A DNA stretch of 64,000 nucleotides from Burkholderiales bacterium (GTDB lineage Bacteria; Pseudomonadota; Gammaproteobacteria; Burkholderiales; SG8-39). Location of the stretch: assembly GCA_017880775.1 (NCBI GenBank), contig JADGRQ010000001.1:1-64000 (forward strand), read 5' to 3'. Both the position numbers and the translations under genes were made by a program. Below the pieces are notes generated by a model. That model was not told the origin of the DNA, made no database searches, and saw only the letters and a program-made list of their open reading frames with translations. This document shows, one piece after another, positions 37,524 through 46,502 of this stretch (positions within the stretch are counted from its first letter, which is position 1; each line of letters starts with the position of its first letter).

Positions 37524-38678
37524 TTACGCGACCAACCGTTCGGCCGCGCCATCCAGCCAGTCGCGCACGACGGCTGCAATGCGCTGGGACGCCCGGCCGT
37601 CCCACAGCTCGGGAATCCTTCCGGCTTTTCCTGCGTTGCGTAATACGTCGTCCACCACGGCAAGAATGCGTGCCGGATTCTGTCCTGCCAGGGTATTGGT
37701 GCCTTGCTCGACGGTAATCGGCCGCTCGGTGTTGTCACGCAGCGTGATGCAGGGAACACCCAGTGCGGTGGTTTCCTCCTGGATGCCGCCCGAGTCGGTC
37801 AGCACCAGCCGCGCCGCCTGCATGAGTCCCAGCATTTCCAGATAACCCAGCGGCGGGAGCTTGAGGAACGAGCCATCATCCAGCATGCTGCCCAGTCCGT
37901 ACTGCTCGATCTTGGCGCGGGTCCTGGGGTGCATCGGGAAGACCACCGGAACCCGGCGGCTCACGTCCCGAATCGCACCCAGCAGCGAACGCAGCGTGGC
38001 GGCGTCATCCACGTTGGAGGGCCGGTGCATCGTGAGCACGGCAAAGCCGCCCTGCGCCCAATCCGCCGGAGCGCCGTACCGGCTGAAGGTGTGCGTGGAT
38101 GGCACCGCGCGCTTCAGGCTGTAGCGCAACGTGTCGATCATGACGTTGCCGGCGAAGTGGATGCGCGACTCGGGGATGCCCTCGCGCAGCAGGTTTTCGC
38201 GCGCGCTCTTCTCAGTGGTAAACAGCAGATCCGAGATCTGATCGGTCAGCACGCGGTTGATCTCCTCCGGCATGCCGCGGTCGAAGCTGCGCAGACCCGC
38301 TTCGACATGAATCACCGCCACGCCCTTCTTGACCGCCACCAGCGCGCAGGCGAGCGTCGAATTCACGTCCCCCACCACCAGCACCGCTGCGGGCTGCTCT
38401 TGGTCCAGGACCGGTTCGAAGCGCCGCATCACCTCGGCGGTCTGCACCGCGTGAGAGGCCGATCCCACGCCGAGATTGATGTCCGGGTCCGGTATTCCAA
38501 GCGCCTCGAAGTACTGGCTGTTCATCTCAGCGTCGTAGTGTTGCCCGGTGTGCAAGAGCCGCACCGGCAAAGGCGGCGTAGCGCCCTGCATCGCCCGGAT
38601 GACCGGGGCGATCTTCATGAAGTTCGGCCGCGCACCCACCACGCAGAGAATGCCGGCGCCAGGATTGCGCGATCGCAT
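37524..38678 (-). CDS. wecB: UDP-N-acetylglucosamine 2-epimerase (non-hydrolysing)
   Basis: Converts UDP-GlcNAc to UDP-ManNAc. Length 384 is usual. Blocks: GARPNFMKIAPVIRAM, HTGQHYDAEMNSQYFEALGI, VVGDVNSTLACALVAVKKG, HVEAGLRSFDRGMPEEINRV, VLTMHRPSNVDD and SGGIQEETTALGVPCITLRD. These contain the conserved Asp, Glu and His catalytic residues of the family. The start overlaps the ATPase stop by one base. No wecC partner is in the window, so ManNAc may be used as such or oxidised by an enzyme elsewhere. Confidence 0.94.
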   Translation of the reverse strand: MRSRNPGAGILCVVGARPNFMKIAPVIRAMQGATPPLPVRLLHTGQHYDAEMNSQYFEALGIPDPDINLGVGSASHAVQTAEVMRRFEPVLDQEQPAAVLVVGDVNSTLACALVAVKKGVAVIHVEAGLRSFDRGMPEEINRVLTDQISDLLFTTEKSARENLLREGIPESRIHFAGNVMIDTLRYSLKRAVPSTHTFSRYGAPADWAQGGFAVLTMHRPSNVDDAATLRSLLGAIRDVSRRVPVVFPMHPRTRAKIEQYGLGSMLDDGSFLKLPPLGYLEMLGLMQAARLVLTDSGGIQEETTALGVPCITLRDNTERPITVEQGTNTLAGQNPARILAVVDDVLRNAGKAGRIPELWDGRASQRIAAVVRDWLDGAAERLVA

Positions 38679-39532
38679 CAGCCCGCCCCCGCCTGGCTGG
38701 CCTGCAGCATCGGGGGCGCAAACTCCTGCTGCAGTTCCTCGACTACTTCGGCTACCTGCTTTCCGCTGAACTCATGCTTCTTGTCCAGGCGGCCCAACAG
38801 CAGCAGGCGGTCGCAGAGGACGTTGATCTTGCGCGGAATGCCTCCGCTGTAGACATGAATGGCAGCAAATGCATCCTCACTGAACGACGGATCGCCGCGC
38901 CAGCCAGCCGTCTGCAGCCGATGCACGATATACGATTGGGTTTCCGCGGCGGCGTCCAGCGGACCCAGGTGGCATGAGGCGATGACCCGCTGCCTGAGTT
39001 GCTCCATCGAGGCGTCCTGCAGCGTTCTGCGAAACTCCGGCTGGCCCAGCAGGAAGCTCTGCAGCAGCGGCTTTTCGCCGCTCTGGAAATTCGACAGCAT
39101 GCGTAATTCCTCCACCGACCGGGGCGGAAGATTCTGCGCTTCGTCCACCACCAGGAGCGCGCGCTTGCCCTGGGCATGTATGCCGAGCAGACGCTGCTCG
39201 AGCTTTTTCAGCAACACCGCCTTGCTGTTCTCGTCAGGCAGCCCGAACCCCGCAGCCACCATGCGCAACATATCGTCGGCTTCGAGCTGGGTGCTCACCA
39301 CCTGGGCCAGCACCACGTTGTTCGCAGCTTCCAGCTTGCGGGCAAGGGTGCGAGCGAGCATCGTCTTGCCGGCGCCGATCTCTCCGGTGATCACGATGAA
39401 TCCTTCGCCCTGCTGCACGCCGTACTCCAGGTAGGCCATGGCGCGTTTGTGGCCCTTGCTGGAGAAAAAAAACCGCGGATCAGGGCTGAGCTGAAACGGC
39501 TTGAAGCGGAAGTGGTAGAAAGCTTCGTACAT
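38678..39532 (-). CDS. XrtA/PEP-CTERM system-associated AAA ATPase
   Basis: Cytoplasmic ExeA/GspA-type ATPase of 284 residues. The start MYEAFYHFRFKPFQLSPDPR is typical. Walker A is GEIGAGKTMLAR, Walker B ALLVVDEAQNLPPRSVEELR, with LLGQPEFRRTL and SGGIPRKINVLCDRLLLLG (sensor 2 region). In XrtA loci this ATPase occurs beside the outer-membrane protein and tyrosine kinase and is thought to assist assembly or regulation of export. Six bases separate it from the outer-membrane protein gene. Confidence 0.92.
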   Translation of the reverse strand: MYEAFYHFRFKPFQLSPDPRFFFSSKGHKRAMAYLEYGVQQGEGFIVITGEIGAGKTMLARTLARKLEAANNVVLAQVVSTQLEADDMLRMVAAGFGLPDENSKAVLLKKLEQRLLGIHAQGKRALLVVDEAQNLPPRSVEELRMLSNFQSGEKPLLQSFLLGQPEFRRTLQDASMEQLRQRVIASCHLGPLDAAAETQSYIVHRLQTAGWRGDPSFSEDAFAAIHVYSGGIPRKINVLCDRLLLLGRLDKKHEFSGKQVAEVVEELQQEFAPPMLQASQAGAG

Positions 39533-39538
39533 GGAGCG

Positions 39539-41116
39539 TCAAAATGACATATTGAGTGCTGCCGAAACCGCATTCTCCGTGTACTCAGCGCCGATCTGGT
39601 TGGACTGATTGCGGGAATTGCGGTAGTTGAGGGAACCGAAGAGTCGCGGCTGGAACTGCTGCGAAACGCTCAGCCCGATGAGCTTCAAATCGTCGGTGCG
39701 ACCGATGGTGGGAAACTCGCTGCGCGTATAGCTTGCGCTCAGATTGGAAGAGGCATGCGTGGCGAAGCGCCAATTCCAAAGCGCGCTCGCGCCGGTCTGC
39801 TTGACAGTGGAACTCGATCCAAAATCTCCCACCACGGACGCGGGCAGACCAGCGGTCAATGCTTCGTTGGTCTGGCTAAACACGTTGGTCAGCACGGTGT
39901 TTCGGACCCCCTGAATGCCGAAGGATGCGTGCCAGTTTTTCACCAGGAAAGTCTGGGTCGTGAGGAAATTGAGAGGCACGGTCAGGCTCGACGGCAGCCC
40001 GTTTTGGGCAATGAAGTCCTTGACCGCGAGCTGCCGGGCGGCCGGGTCGGGAACACTGTTCAGGAACAACGTGTCGAGATAGCTCGCGGTACTGACGTTT
40101 GATGCCAGCAGTGCCTGCGCATGCGTGGTCGTGATGTCTTCGCTATAGCCGGCGCTCCACGTCGTTAGCCGCGTGCGGTGGCTGAAGTCGAGCGTGTGGG
40201 TGTTGCCGAAAGGCCGCTTTCCAATCGTGGCGGCGAGACTCGTGCGGGGCGTCGGCGTCCAGTCGAGCCCGGCGCTCCAGGTCGTTCCGCTAAGCGCCGT
40301 TCCGCTGCCCAGCAGCGTTGCGTCGGTCTGAAAATTGTCGGTTTCATGGCCCACGCTCGCCGTCAGCCCCAGCGTGGGAGTGATCAGCCTTCGTCCGCTT
40401 GCCGTAAAGGTCTCGGTCGTGGTGTCCTGAAGGCCGGAGTACCCGGTTTGCGCGCGGGAATAGGCGAGACTCCAGGTAGTCAACCTGAATGCCGGCCCGC
40501 TCGAAAGTCCCAGATTGAGGCCGGTCGACTGACTCCTGGGGGTGGTGGCGCTGGTGCTGGTGCTGGTACCAATCCCGGCAGCTGATGAAGTACCCACGGT
40601 ACTGTATGTAAGCCGCACCAATGCCTGTGCATTCTGCCCGAAGCTGTAGCGCAAATAGGGGCTTAGAGAAAGCGTGCTGACGGTGGCGCGATTTCCTGTG
40701 TCATTGATGTTGCTCTGCGCCTGCGGAGCGAGCAGCGAGACGTTTTGCTGCCCGACGGAAGACTGGGCGTCGAGGAACAGGAGCTGCCGCACAAGTTCGG
40801 TGCTGCCGTTCGAGTTGAGGCTGAACTGGTGGTTGACAGCACTCTTATGCGTCTGGGCACTGTACAGGATCTGCGCACCATAGCTCGCCGTCAGTTGCGT
40901 CTGGCGAAAACCAACGACGACAGAAACGCCGGGCGTCAGTTGCGTCAACCAGTCGCTTGTCTTTGACCCGGCCGGCGCAAGCGCCACGTTGTCGGTGTAG
41001 AACGTTTCCGCCGACAGCGTGGGGACGATACTCCATTTTTCCGCCCAGGCCGGACCGGCGACCAGTGCCGGTATGGCCGCAGACAACGAGAGGAGCAGGG
41101 TCTTGCTATGCACCAT
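39539..41116 (-). CDS. PEP-CTERM system-associated outer-membrane beta-barrel protein
   Basis: A 525-residue outer-membrane protein. It has a signal peptide (TLLLSLSAAIPALVAGPAWA-EKW), alternating aromatic/polar beta strands throughout, and a terminal Phe (SAALNMSF) as required for BAM insertion. The block KWSIVPTLSAETFYTDNVAL resembles the start of a family common in exosortase A loci (large porin-like proteins proposed for EPS secretion). The start at 41116 overlaps the kinase stop by 11 bases; the longer open frame upstream lies in the kinase gene. Confidence 0.87.
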   Translation of the reverse strand: MVHSKTLLLSLSAAIPALVAGPAWAEKWSIVPTLSAETFYTDNVALAPAGSKTSDWLTQLTPGVSVVVGFRQTQLTASYGAQILYSAQTHKSAVNHQFSLNSNGSTELVRQLLFLDAQSSVGQQNVSLLAPQAQSNINDTGNRATVSTLSLSPYLRYSFGQNAQALVRLTYSTVGTSSAAGIGTSTSTSATTPRSQSTGLNLGLSSGPAFRLTTWSLAYSRAQTGYSGLQDTTTETFTASGRRLITPTLGLTASVGHETDNFQTDATLLGSGTALSGTTWSAGLDWTPTPRTSLAATIGKRPFGNTHTLDFSHRTRLTTWSAGYSEDITTTHAQALLASNVSTASYLDTLFLNSVPDPAARQLAVKDFIAQNGLPSSLTVPLNFLTTQTFLVKNWHASFGIQGVRNTVLTNVFSQTNEALTAGLPASVVGDFGSSSTVKQTGASALWNWRFATHASSNLSASYTRSEFPTIGRTDDLKLIGLSVSQQFQPRLFGSLNYRNSRNQSNQIGAEYTENAVSAALNMSF

Positions 41117-41993
41117 AGGCGCCGTAGTAGTACCCCGCGTTCGGCGCCCCTCCTTTGTTGAGCACCACGCCGACGATGTCGCACGACTCGATACGGCGCA
41201 GCGCGTCCTTGAGGTCGTGCTCGGTCGTTTTTCCCGCCTCCACGACCATGACGATCTGTCCCATACAGCTCGCCAGGACGCCAGCCTCGCTTGCGGCCAA
41301 CAGCGGAGGAGAGTCGAAGATGATGACCCGGTCGTGGTAGCGCGTCGCCATTTCCGTGAGCAACGCACGCATCCGCTCGCTCGCGAGCAACTCGGTGGCG
41401 CGCCGGTGCCCTGTGCCGGCCGGAAGGATCGACAGCTTCTCGATGTCGGTTCGCCACATTACATCGGCCAGGTCGATGCGCGGATCGAGTAGCACGTCCA
41501 TCAATCCCTTTCCCACCTCGATGCCGAGCGTCCGTGGAACGGACGGCTTGGCTACGTCGGCGTCCACCAGCAGCACCGTGCGGTCCATCTCCATGGCGAT
41601 GCTGATCGCAAGATTGGTGGCGCAAAACGTCTTGCCTTCGCCCTCGAGGGAGCTCGTCACCATGACGAGGTTGGTCGGCGCGCCAGCGCCTGGGTTGGCC
41701 ACGTTCGCAAGGATCTGCCGCTTGACGCGTCTGAAACTCTCGCCGATCGCGGTTCGTTCGCTGGCTGGCGTGACGATGCTTTGCTCGCGCAGCCAGTCCT
41801 GATTGATCTTGATGATTCGGGGAGCCTTCCCGGTGGATCGCTCGGCTACGGACCCAGCCTCCGCTCCCTTCGCGAGGTTCCGGTCGTTCGCCGAATCGGG
41901 GCGCGGGCCCTTGCTGCTCACTGCCCGCTCGATCAGGTCCGACGTCGCGGGAAATGGCGCGCGGATTTCTGCCGCTCTTTCAACGATACTCAT
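41106..41993 (-). CDS. XrtA-associated tyrosine autokinase (BY-kinase, Wzc-C/CpsD type)
   Basis: Cytoplasmic bacterial tyrosine kinase of 295 residues lacking the Wzz part, which is encoded separately just upstream. Walker A (VMVTSSLEGEGKTFCATNLA), A' (VLLVDADVAKP) and B (VIIFDSPPLL) are intact. The C-terminus is a tyrosine cluster, YYYGAY, the expected autophosphorylation site. The N-terminal 70 residues are variable and Ala/Glu/Arg rich. ATG 41993 lies 1 base after the chain-length gene stop, and it should work with that protein to control polymer length. Confidence 0.93.
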   Translation of the reverse strand: MSIVERAAEIRAPFPATSDLIERAVSSKGPRPDSANDRNLAKGAEAGSVAERSTGKAPRIIKINQDWLREQSIVTPASERTAIGESFRRVKRQILANVANPGAGAPTNLVMVTSSLEGEGKTFCATNLAISIAMEMDRTVLLVDADVAKPSVPRTLGIEVGKGLMDVLLDPRIDLADVMWRTDIEKLSILPAGTGHRRATELLASERMRALLTEMATRYHDRVIIFDSPPLLAASEAGVLASCMGQIVMVVEAGKTTEHDLKDALRRIESCDIVGVVLNKGGAPNAGYYYGAYGA

Positions 41994-41994
41994 G

Positions 41995-43566
41995 CTAGGC
42001 CCTCGCTGTAGACAGCATAAGCACCGCCATGATGGCGCCATAGGCCGAAAGCAGGCTTACGACGGAAAGCGCGAATCCGATCAGCCCCTTTTTCAATTTT
42101 GTCTTCTGCGCGTCGGTCCAAGCCATAATCACTGAACCGAGCACGGGCAGCCCGCTGATCTCGCGCAGCCCTTGCTCGTCCTGGATCGTCGGCTTGAGCT
42201 GGCTGATCAGAAAGGCAAAGGCGATCCCGCCTGCGAGTGCGCCCAGCAAGACCATCGACATCAGCAGCGGGCGGTTAGGCGCAAACGGCGTTGACGGCAC
42301 CTGGGGCGGATCGATCACGCGAAAGTCCATGACGGTGCTATTGGCTTCCATCTCCCCAGAGATCTGGGCAGATTCGCGCCGCGACAACAGTTGCTCGTAG
42401 TTTCTCCTGATCGTCTCGTAATCCCGCGTGAGTTGTTTGAACTCCGCTTCGATCTGGGGTACGGCGTTGACCAGGCCTTTCAATCCGTCGTAGCGCTTTT
42501 CGTATTCCGCCACCCGGGCCTTCATGGCAGCCACCCTCGCTTCGACCTCCGCGATCGCGAGGTTCAGTTGCTGATAAACGGGGTCCCGGGCCTGAGTCGG
42601 CGTCGGGGCTGGCTTCCCGGGCTTTGCTTCCGCCCTCTTCTTCTCTTTCAATTCAAACTCCGCTTTTTTCTGCTCTTTCAACTGAGCGATAGTGCGCAGG
42701 ATGGCGACGATATCCGGATGCTGCTCGGTGTAGTTGAGACGCAGGGTGTCCAGCTTCTGCTCGAGCCCCAGGACGCGGCCATCGATCTCGGGGCTGGGGG
42801 GCGCCTCGGGCGCGCCCTGATCGTTCAGCAGCGACGGCGGAGTCTCGTCGGTAAGCTGTTTCTTGATTGCGTCGCGGGCGTTCTCAGCCTCTTTGGATTC
42901 CAGCATGGCCTGTTCCATGGCCGCCTTTGCTTGCAGCAGCTGTCCATAGTAGCCCCCGCCTTCGCCGGGCATCAGCCCCAGATGCCCGCGCTTGAACTCG
43001 GTCACCGCAGTCTCGGCGGCCACGAGTTTTTCACTATAGGATTTGAGTTGTTCGTCGATGAAACGGCGCGCCGAGTCGGAGTCCTTGCGTTTGTCGCCGA
43101 GGCTCCCTTCGACGAAGATCGTCAGCAGCGATTGCACAATCCGCTTCGCCTCCTGGGGGTTCTGGTCGCTGTAGGAGATGGTGTACAGGTTACCGCCAGC
43201 GCCGCCGATTGAGAGGAACTTGGTCAATTGGTTGATCATTTGCTCGCGGTCTTCAGGGGTCTTGAGCTTGATGTCCATGTCAGCCATCCGGATCACCTTC
43301 TCCAGGTTCGGGCGGCTGATCAAGGTCCGACTCATCATTCCAATGATCTGATCGACGTTGGGCTGCACCGCAAGACCTGCGAGCAGTGGTCTCAGCACCG
43401 ACTGGGTATCCACGTAGACCCGGGCCGACGCTGCGTAGCGGTCTGGCATCTGTTTCACGCCAATCCATCCCGCGATTGCAGCGACCCAAGCGAAGACTAC
43501 TGCGTACCACCGGTACCGCCAGGTCGCCCTCAGGTGGGATAGAAGTTGGGCGGCCAGTTCGTGCAT
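41995..43566 (-). CDS. XrtA system polysaccharide chain-length determinant (Wzz/GumC type)
   Basis: Inner-membrane polysaccharide co-polymerase of 523 residues. One helix near 20-37 (WYAVVFAWVAAIAGWIGV), then the Wzz motif region (RVYVDTQSVLRPLLAGLAV), a long periplasmic coiled-coil part (about 170-410, including KEQKKAEFELKEKKRAEAKP), a Pro-containing segment PPQVPSTPFAPNRPLL and two C-terminal helices. It has no kinase domain; the autokinase follows immediately. A Pro/Lys-rich insert (KPGKPAPTPTQ, near 325) is family-variable. Upstream lies 225 bases without a gene. Confidence 0.92.
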   Translation of the reverse strand: MHELAAQLLSHLRATWRYRWYAVVFAWVAAIAGWIGVKQMPDRYAASARVYVDTQSVLRPLLAGLAVQPNVDQIIGMMSRTLISRPNLEKVIRMADMDIKLKTPEDREQMINQLTKFLSIGGAGGNLYTISYSDQNPQEAKRIVQSLLTIFVEGSLGDKRKDSDSARRFIDEQLKSYSEKLVAAETAVTEFKRGHLGLMPGEGGGYYGQLLQAKAAMEQAMLESKEAENARDAIKKQLTDETPPSLLNDQGAPEAPPSPEIDGRVLGLEQKLDTLRLNYTEQHPDIVAILRTIAQLKEQKKAEFELKEKKRAEAKPGKPAPTPTQARDPVYQQLNLAIAEVEARVAAMKARVAEYEKRYDGLKGLVNAVPQIEAEFKQLTRDYETIRRNYEQLLSRRESAQISGEMEANSTVMDFRVIDPPQVPSTPFAPNRPLLMSMVLLGALAGGIAFAFLISQLKPTIQDEQGLREISGLPVLGSVIMAWTDAQKTKLKKGLIGFALSVVSLLSAYGAIMAVLMLSTARA

Positions 43567-43791
43567 TTTCGAATCCTCGGGGTGTTATATCGTCCAAACG
43601 CGACGAAGCTTGAGCAAGCGGCATAAGCAAATTCCATGCCAATCCAGGAGTCCTACTCGCTGGAGTGAGAGTCCGCAAGGGCGCCAGAGTTCGTCGGACC
43701 TACCGCGCTCTTACGAGCGACTGGGCCTGAACATCGGTTGGAAAATCGTCGGAACTTCCGATTTCTCGCCACGCCGGCCCGATCCGGAGGT
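43567..43791. other. Non-coding gap inside the EPS operon
   Basis: This 225-base gap between the export lipoprotein and the chain-length gene is the largest within the minus-strand cluster. It contains only weak hairpin potential (CGCTC-ttac-GAGCG near 43709-43722) with no T-run, so no terminator is called. It could hold an internal promoter, but no clear -35/-10 pair was found. Confidence 0.4.
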
Positions 43792-44403
43792 CTAGAAGAA
43801 GCTCTGTGGAATGATGAGGACATCGCCGGGGCGCATCGCCACGTTCGCCGACAGATCGCCTCTCCTCAGCAAATCTCTCAGCCGCACCCCGAGCCGCTCG
43901 GTCGAGCCTCCGGCGACGCGCAGGATGCTCGCCCTGTTCCCGTCCGCGAAATCGGTGATGCCGCCCACGAGGATCATCACATCGAGCACCGTCATGTTCT
44001 CCTTGTAGGTCAAGGCCTGTGGCCTTGCGGCCTCCCCGACGATGCGAATCTGCTCGCTGTACGGCCCGACAAATCCGCTGACGATGACCGTAACAACCGG
44101 GCTTTGAATGTACTTTGCAAGGGCTTTTTCGATTTCCCTGGCAAGCTGCGTTGGGGTTCTGCCGGTTGCCGGCACGTCCTCCACCAGCGGGGTCGTGATC
44201 TTGCCATCCGGCCGGACGATAACTACCATGGAAAGTTCCGGATTGCGCCAGACTTGGATGTTGACGCTATCCCCCGGGCCGATCAGGTATTGCGGTTCGA
44301 ACTGCTCGATCTCGCCCGGCGCTGGCGGATAGACCGCGGCGCAACCTCCCAGACCCAGCATCAGAGCCATCAGCCCCAAAACCGCCAAGCGCTTTGCACT
44401 CAC
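43792..44403 (-). CDS. XrtA/PEP-CTERM exopolysaccharide export lipoprotein (Wza-like)
   Basis: Outer-membrane polysaccharide export protein of 203 residues. GTG start; signal peptide with lipobox LGGC (Cys21). The poly_export domain follows (YLIGPGDSVNIQVWRNPELS; RPDGKITTPLVEDVPATGRT), then SLBB-type repeats (PVVTVIVSGFVGPYSEQIRI; MTVLDVMILVGGITDFADGN) and the terminal MRPGDVLIIPQSFF. The ATG three codons upstream in another phase ends at once, so GTG is needed. It is the first gene of the long EPS cluster. Confidence 0.93.
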   Translation of the reverse strand: MSAKRLAVLGLMALMLGLGGCAAVYPPAPGEIEQFEPQYLIGPGDSVNIQVWRNPELSMVVIVRPDGKITTPLVEDVPATGRTPTQLAREIEKALAKYIQSPVVTVIVSGFVGPYSEQIRIVGEAARPQALTYKENMTVLDVMILVGGITDFADGNRASILRVAGGSTERLGVRLRDLLRRGDLSANVAMRPGDVLIIPQSFF

Positions 44404-44733
44404 GGCATGTCCCCCGTCAAAAATATGATGTCGCTCGCCGCGATTCTAGACTTGCCCAGGTTGGCCAGCCATCGGTTTAGGGTTTCCAACCTGCCGCGAC
44501 TCTGATTGCTTGGATAAACTAGCACAAAAACGTAGTATTATGCAACTTGCCTGAGAATCAACTTTAATATGCCTTTGGTATGATTTGGCCCGACGTTTTG
44601 GTAACGCGTAGAACCCGCCAGAGACCGGGATCGACGCGGGCCGCTTGAGGATCCTGGCCGATAGATTGAAGCGAATTCGATCGGATTGAAGCCGCCCAAA
44701 CCGTCGGTCTGAGCGGCGGTAGCGCTGCGGGCG
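44404..44733. other. Upstream region of the exopolysaccharide operon
   Basis: About 330 bases of relatively AT-rich sequence between the crotonase gene and the export lipoprotein gene. No gene recognised. It should hold the main promoter of the minus-strand EPS cluster. No GG-N10-GC sigma-54 signature was found by eye, although EPS genes of XrtA type are often sigma-54 dependent. Confidence 0.5.
44535..44561 (-). promoter_or_regulatory. Possible sigma-70-like promoter for the EPS operon
   Basis: On the minus strand TTGATT (44561-44556) is followed by 15 bases and TAATAC (44540-44535). The hexamers are close to consensus but the spacing is two bases short. It lies about 130 bases upstream of the export lipoprotein start. 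This is a weak, by-eye call. Confidence 0.25.
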
Positions 44734-45564
44734 CTAGGTGTCGTTGAAGCTCCCATGGCGCCCCTTGCCCGATGCGAAGCGCTGCGCGCCCTGCACGCCC
44801 TCGGCCGCGAACGCTGGAGTCCCGTTCACCCACTCGTAGCGCATCGCCTCGCGCTGCGTGAGCCCCTGCTGCATGTACGCCGAGCGCCGATCGGCGCGCA
44901 TACAGACCTGCGGAAAGCGCGTGACGTCGTGCGCCATCGCTTCGGCGTACGCGCGCGATTCGCCGTCGGGAACGACTTGCTCGCAGGCGCCGATCCGCAT
45001 CGCCTCGTCTGCCGGCAACTTGCGTCCGGTGAGGATCAGCTCCATCGCGCGGCCCATACCGACGATGCGCGGCAGGCGCACTGTGCCGCCGTCGATGAGC
45101 GGCACGCCCCAGCGCCTGCAGTACACGCCGAAGTAGGCCGAGATTTCCATCACGCGCACGTCGCACCACAACGCCAATTCGAAACCGCCCGCCACGGCGG
45201 GCCCGGCGATCGCCGCGATCACCGGCTTGTCGAGCTCCATGCGGGTGGGCCCCATCGGGCCGCGAGCGGCCCGATTCCACTCGGGGCCGCAGCGCAGAGG
45301 CGCATCATCGTCACTTGGGTACGCAAGCGCATCGAGCGGGCGCTCGGCGCCCTGCAACGAGCCCGCGTGCTTCAGGTCGAAACCAGCGCAGAACGCTCCA
45401 CCCTCGCCCCATAGCACCGCCACCGATGCGCCCGCGTCCTCATTGAACTCATTGAACGCCGCGACCAGAGCCTCAGCGCTCGCCGGGTCCATCGCGTTCC
45501 TCGCTTCCGGACGGCTGTGGATCACCGTCCACACCGCGCCGCTCTTCTCTATGCGCACCGTCAT
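44734..45564 (-). CDS. Crotonase-fold protein (enoyl-CoA hydratase/isomerase family), one catalytic Glu replaced
   Basis: A 276-residue crotonase superfamily member. The oxyanion-hole motifs GGAFCAGFDLKH and AIAGPAVAGGFELALWCD are intact, and the first catalytic glutamate is present (GGFELAL). The position equivalent to the second hydratase glutamate falls on Cys (FGVYCRRWGVPLIDGG), so classical hydration is doubtful; isomerase, hydrolase or C-C cleavage activity is as likely. It overlaps the upstream crotonase gene by four bases, so the two are co-translated. Confidence 0.85.
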   Translation of the reverse strand: MTVRIEKSGAVWTVIHSRPEARNAMDPASAEALVAAFNEFNEDAGASVAVLWGEGGAFCAGFDLKHAGSLQGAERPLDALAYPSDDDAPLRCGPEWNRAARGPMGPTRMELDKPVIAAIAGPAVAGGFELALWCDVRVMEISAYFGVYCRRWGVPLIDGGTVRLPRIVGMGRAMELILTGRKLPADEAMRIGACEQVVPDGESRAYAEAMAHDVTRFPQVCMRADRRSAYMQQGLTQREAMRYEWVNGTPAFAAEGVQGAQRFASGKGRHGSFNDT

Positions 45565-46433
45565 CGCTGTCTCCTCTTGCTGGGCTGAAGATCACGAGCA
45601 TCCGGTATCGGCTTGCCGCCGTCGCGCCACGCGACGGCGGCGTGAAACCCCTTTGCCTCCGCTTCGCGCTTGAACCACATGCCCTCGGGCGAGTGGCGCG
45701 TGATGCCGTCGAACAGCGTTGCGATCATCTGCGTGTTGGCGAGGCCCATGTTCTCGTAGGCCTGGTTGATCATCAGCTTCTGCATCATCAACTGGCTGCG
45801 CGGCACCGAGGCGATGCGTTCGGCGAGCGCCTCGACCGCCGCGTCGAGCTTTTTCGCCGGGACCGCATCGTACACCAGCCCCCATGATTTCGCGGTCCTG
45901 CCATCGATAGTGTCGCCGGTAAGGAGCATGCGCTTGGCTTTCTCCGCGCCGAGGCGATACACCCACATCGCCGTGGTCGGGCATCCCCACACCCGTGCCG
46001 GCATGTAGCCGATTTTGGCGTCCTCGGCCATCACCACGATATCGGCGCACAACGCGATGTCCGAGCCGCCGGCGACCGCGTAGCCCTGCACCTTGCAGAT
46101 CACCGGCTTGTAGCTGCGCCAGATCGAGAAAAAATCGTCGGTGTTGGCCTTCATGCCGCGATAGTCACGCATCGGATCCCACGGCATGTCCTGGGTCCAG
46201 CGGTTCGTTGCATCCTCCTCGGCAAACTTCTTGAGGTCGTAGCCGGCGCAGAAGGCCCGCCCCGCGCCCGCAAGCACGATCATGTGCACCGCGTCATCGG
46301 CGTTCGCGGTTTGCACCGCGCGGCGGATTTCGCCGGGCATTCTGTCGTCGATCGCGTTCAGCCGCTCCGGCCGGTTCAGGGTGATGCGCGCGATACGGGC
46401 CGAAACAGAATACAGCAGCGTCTTGAATTTCAT
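45561..46433 (-). CDS. Crotonase-fold protein lacking both classical hydratase glutamates
   Basis: A 290-residue crotonase member starting MKFKTLLYSVSARIARITLN. Oxyanion-hole motifs GRAFCAGYDLKKF and YAVAGGSDIALCAD are present, but the glutamate of GGxEL is Asp and the second Glu position is Ala (GYMPARVWGCPTTAMW). It therefore probably binds acyl-CoA but may not be a typical hydratase. The neighbouring overlapping crotonase suggests two steps in one acyl-CoA pathway. Start at 46433 was chosen over 46487, because the earlier residues (MLHGFALFTRAR) are not family-like. Confidence 0.85.
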   Translation of the reverse strand: MKFKTLLYSVSARIARITLNRPERLNAIDDRMPGEIRRAVQTANADDAVHMIVLAGAGRAFCAGYDLKKFAEEDATNRWTQDMPWDPMRDYRGMKANTDDFFSIWRSYKPVICKVQGYAVAGGSDIALCADIVVMAEDAKIGYMPARVWGCPTTAMWVYRLGAEKAKRMLLTGDTIDGRTAKSWGLVYDAVPAKKLDAAVEALAERIASVPRSQLMMQKLMINQAYENMGLANTQMIATLFDGITRHSPEGMWFKREAEAKGFHAAVAWRDGGKPIPDARDLQPSKRRQR

Positions 46434-46502
46434 GCACGCCTCCCTCAGCGCCCTTGCGCGGGTGAATAATGCGAAACCATGGAGCAATTCTGAGGCTCAG
46501 CC

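Noticed and set aside
43705-43725. Hairpin in the gap between export lipoprotein and chain-length genes
   Set aside because: The stem is only 5 bp and no T-run follows, so it is not a convincing terminator.
44404-44733. A sigma-54 promoter for the EPS operon
   Set aside because: No GG-N10-GC element close to consensus was found on the minus strand in this region.
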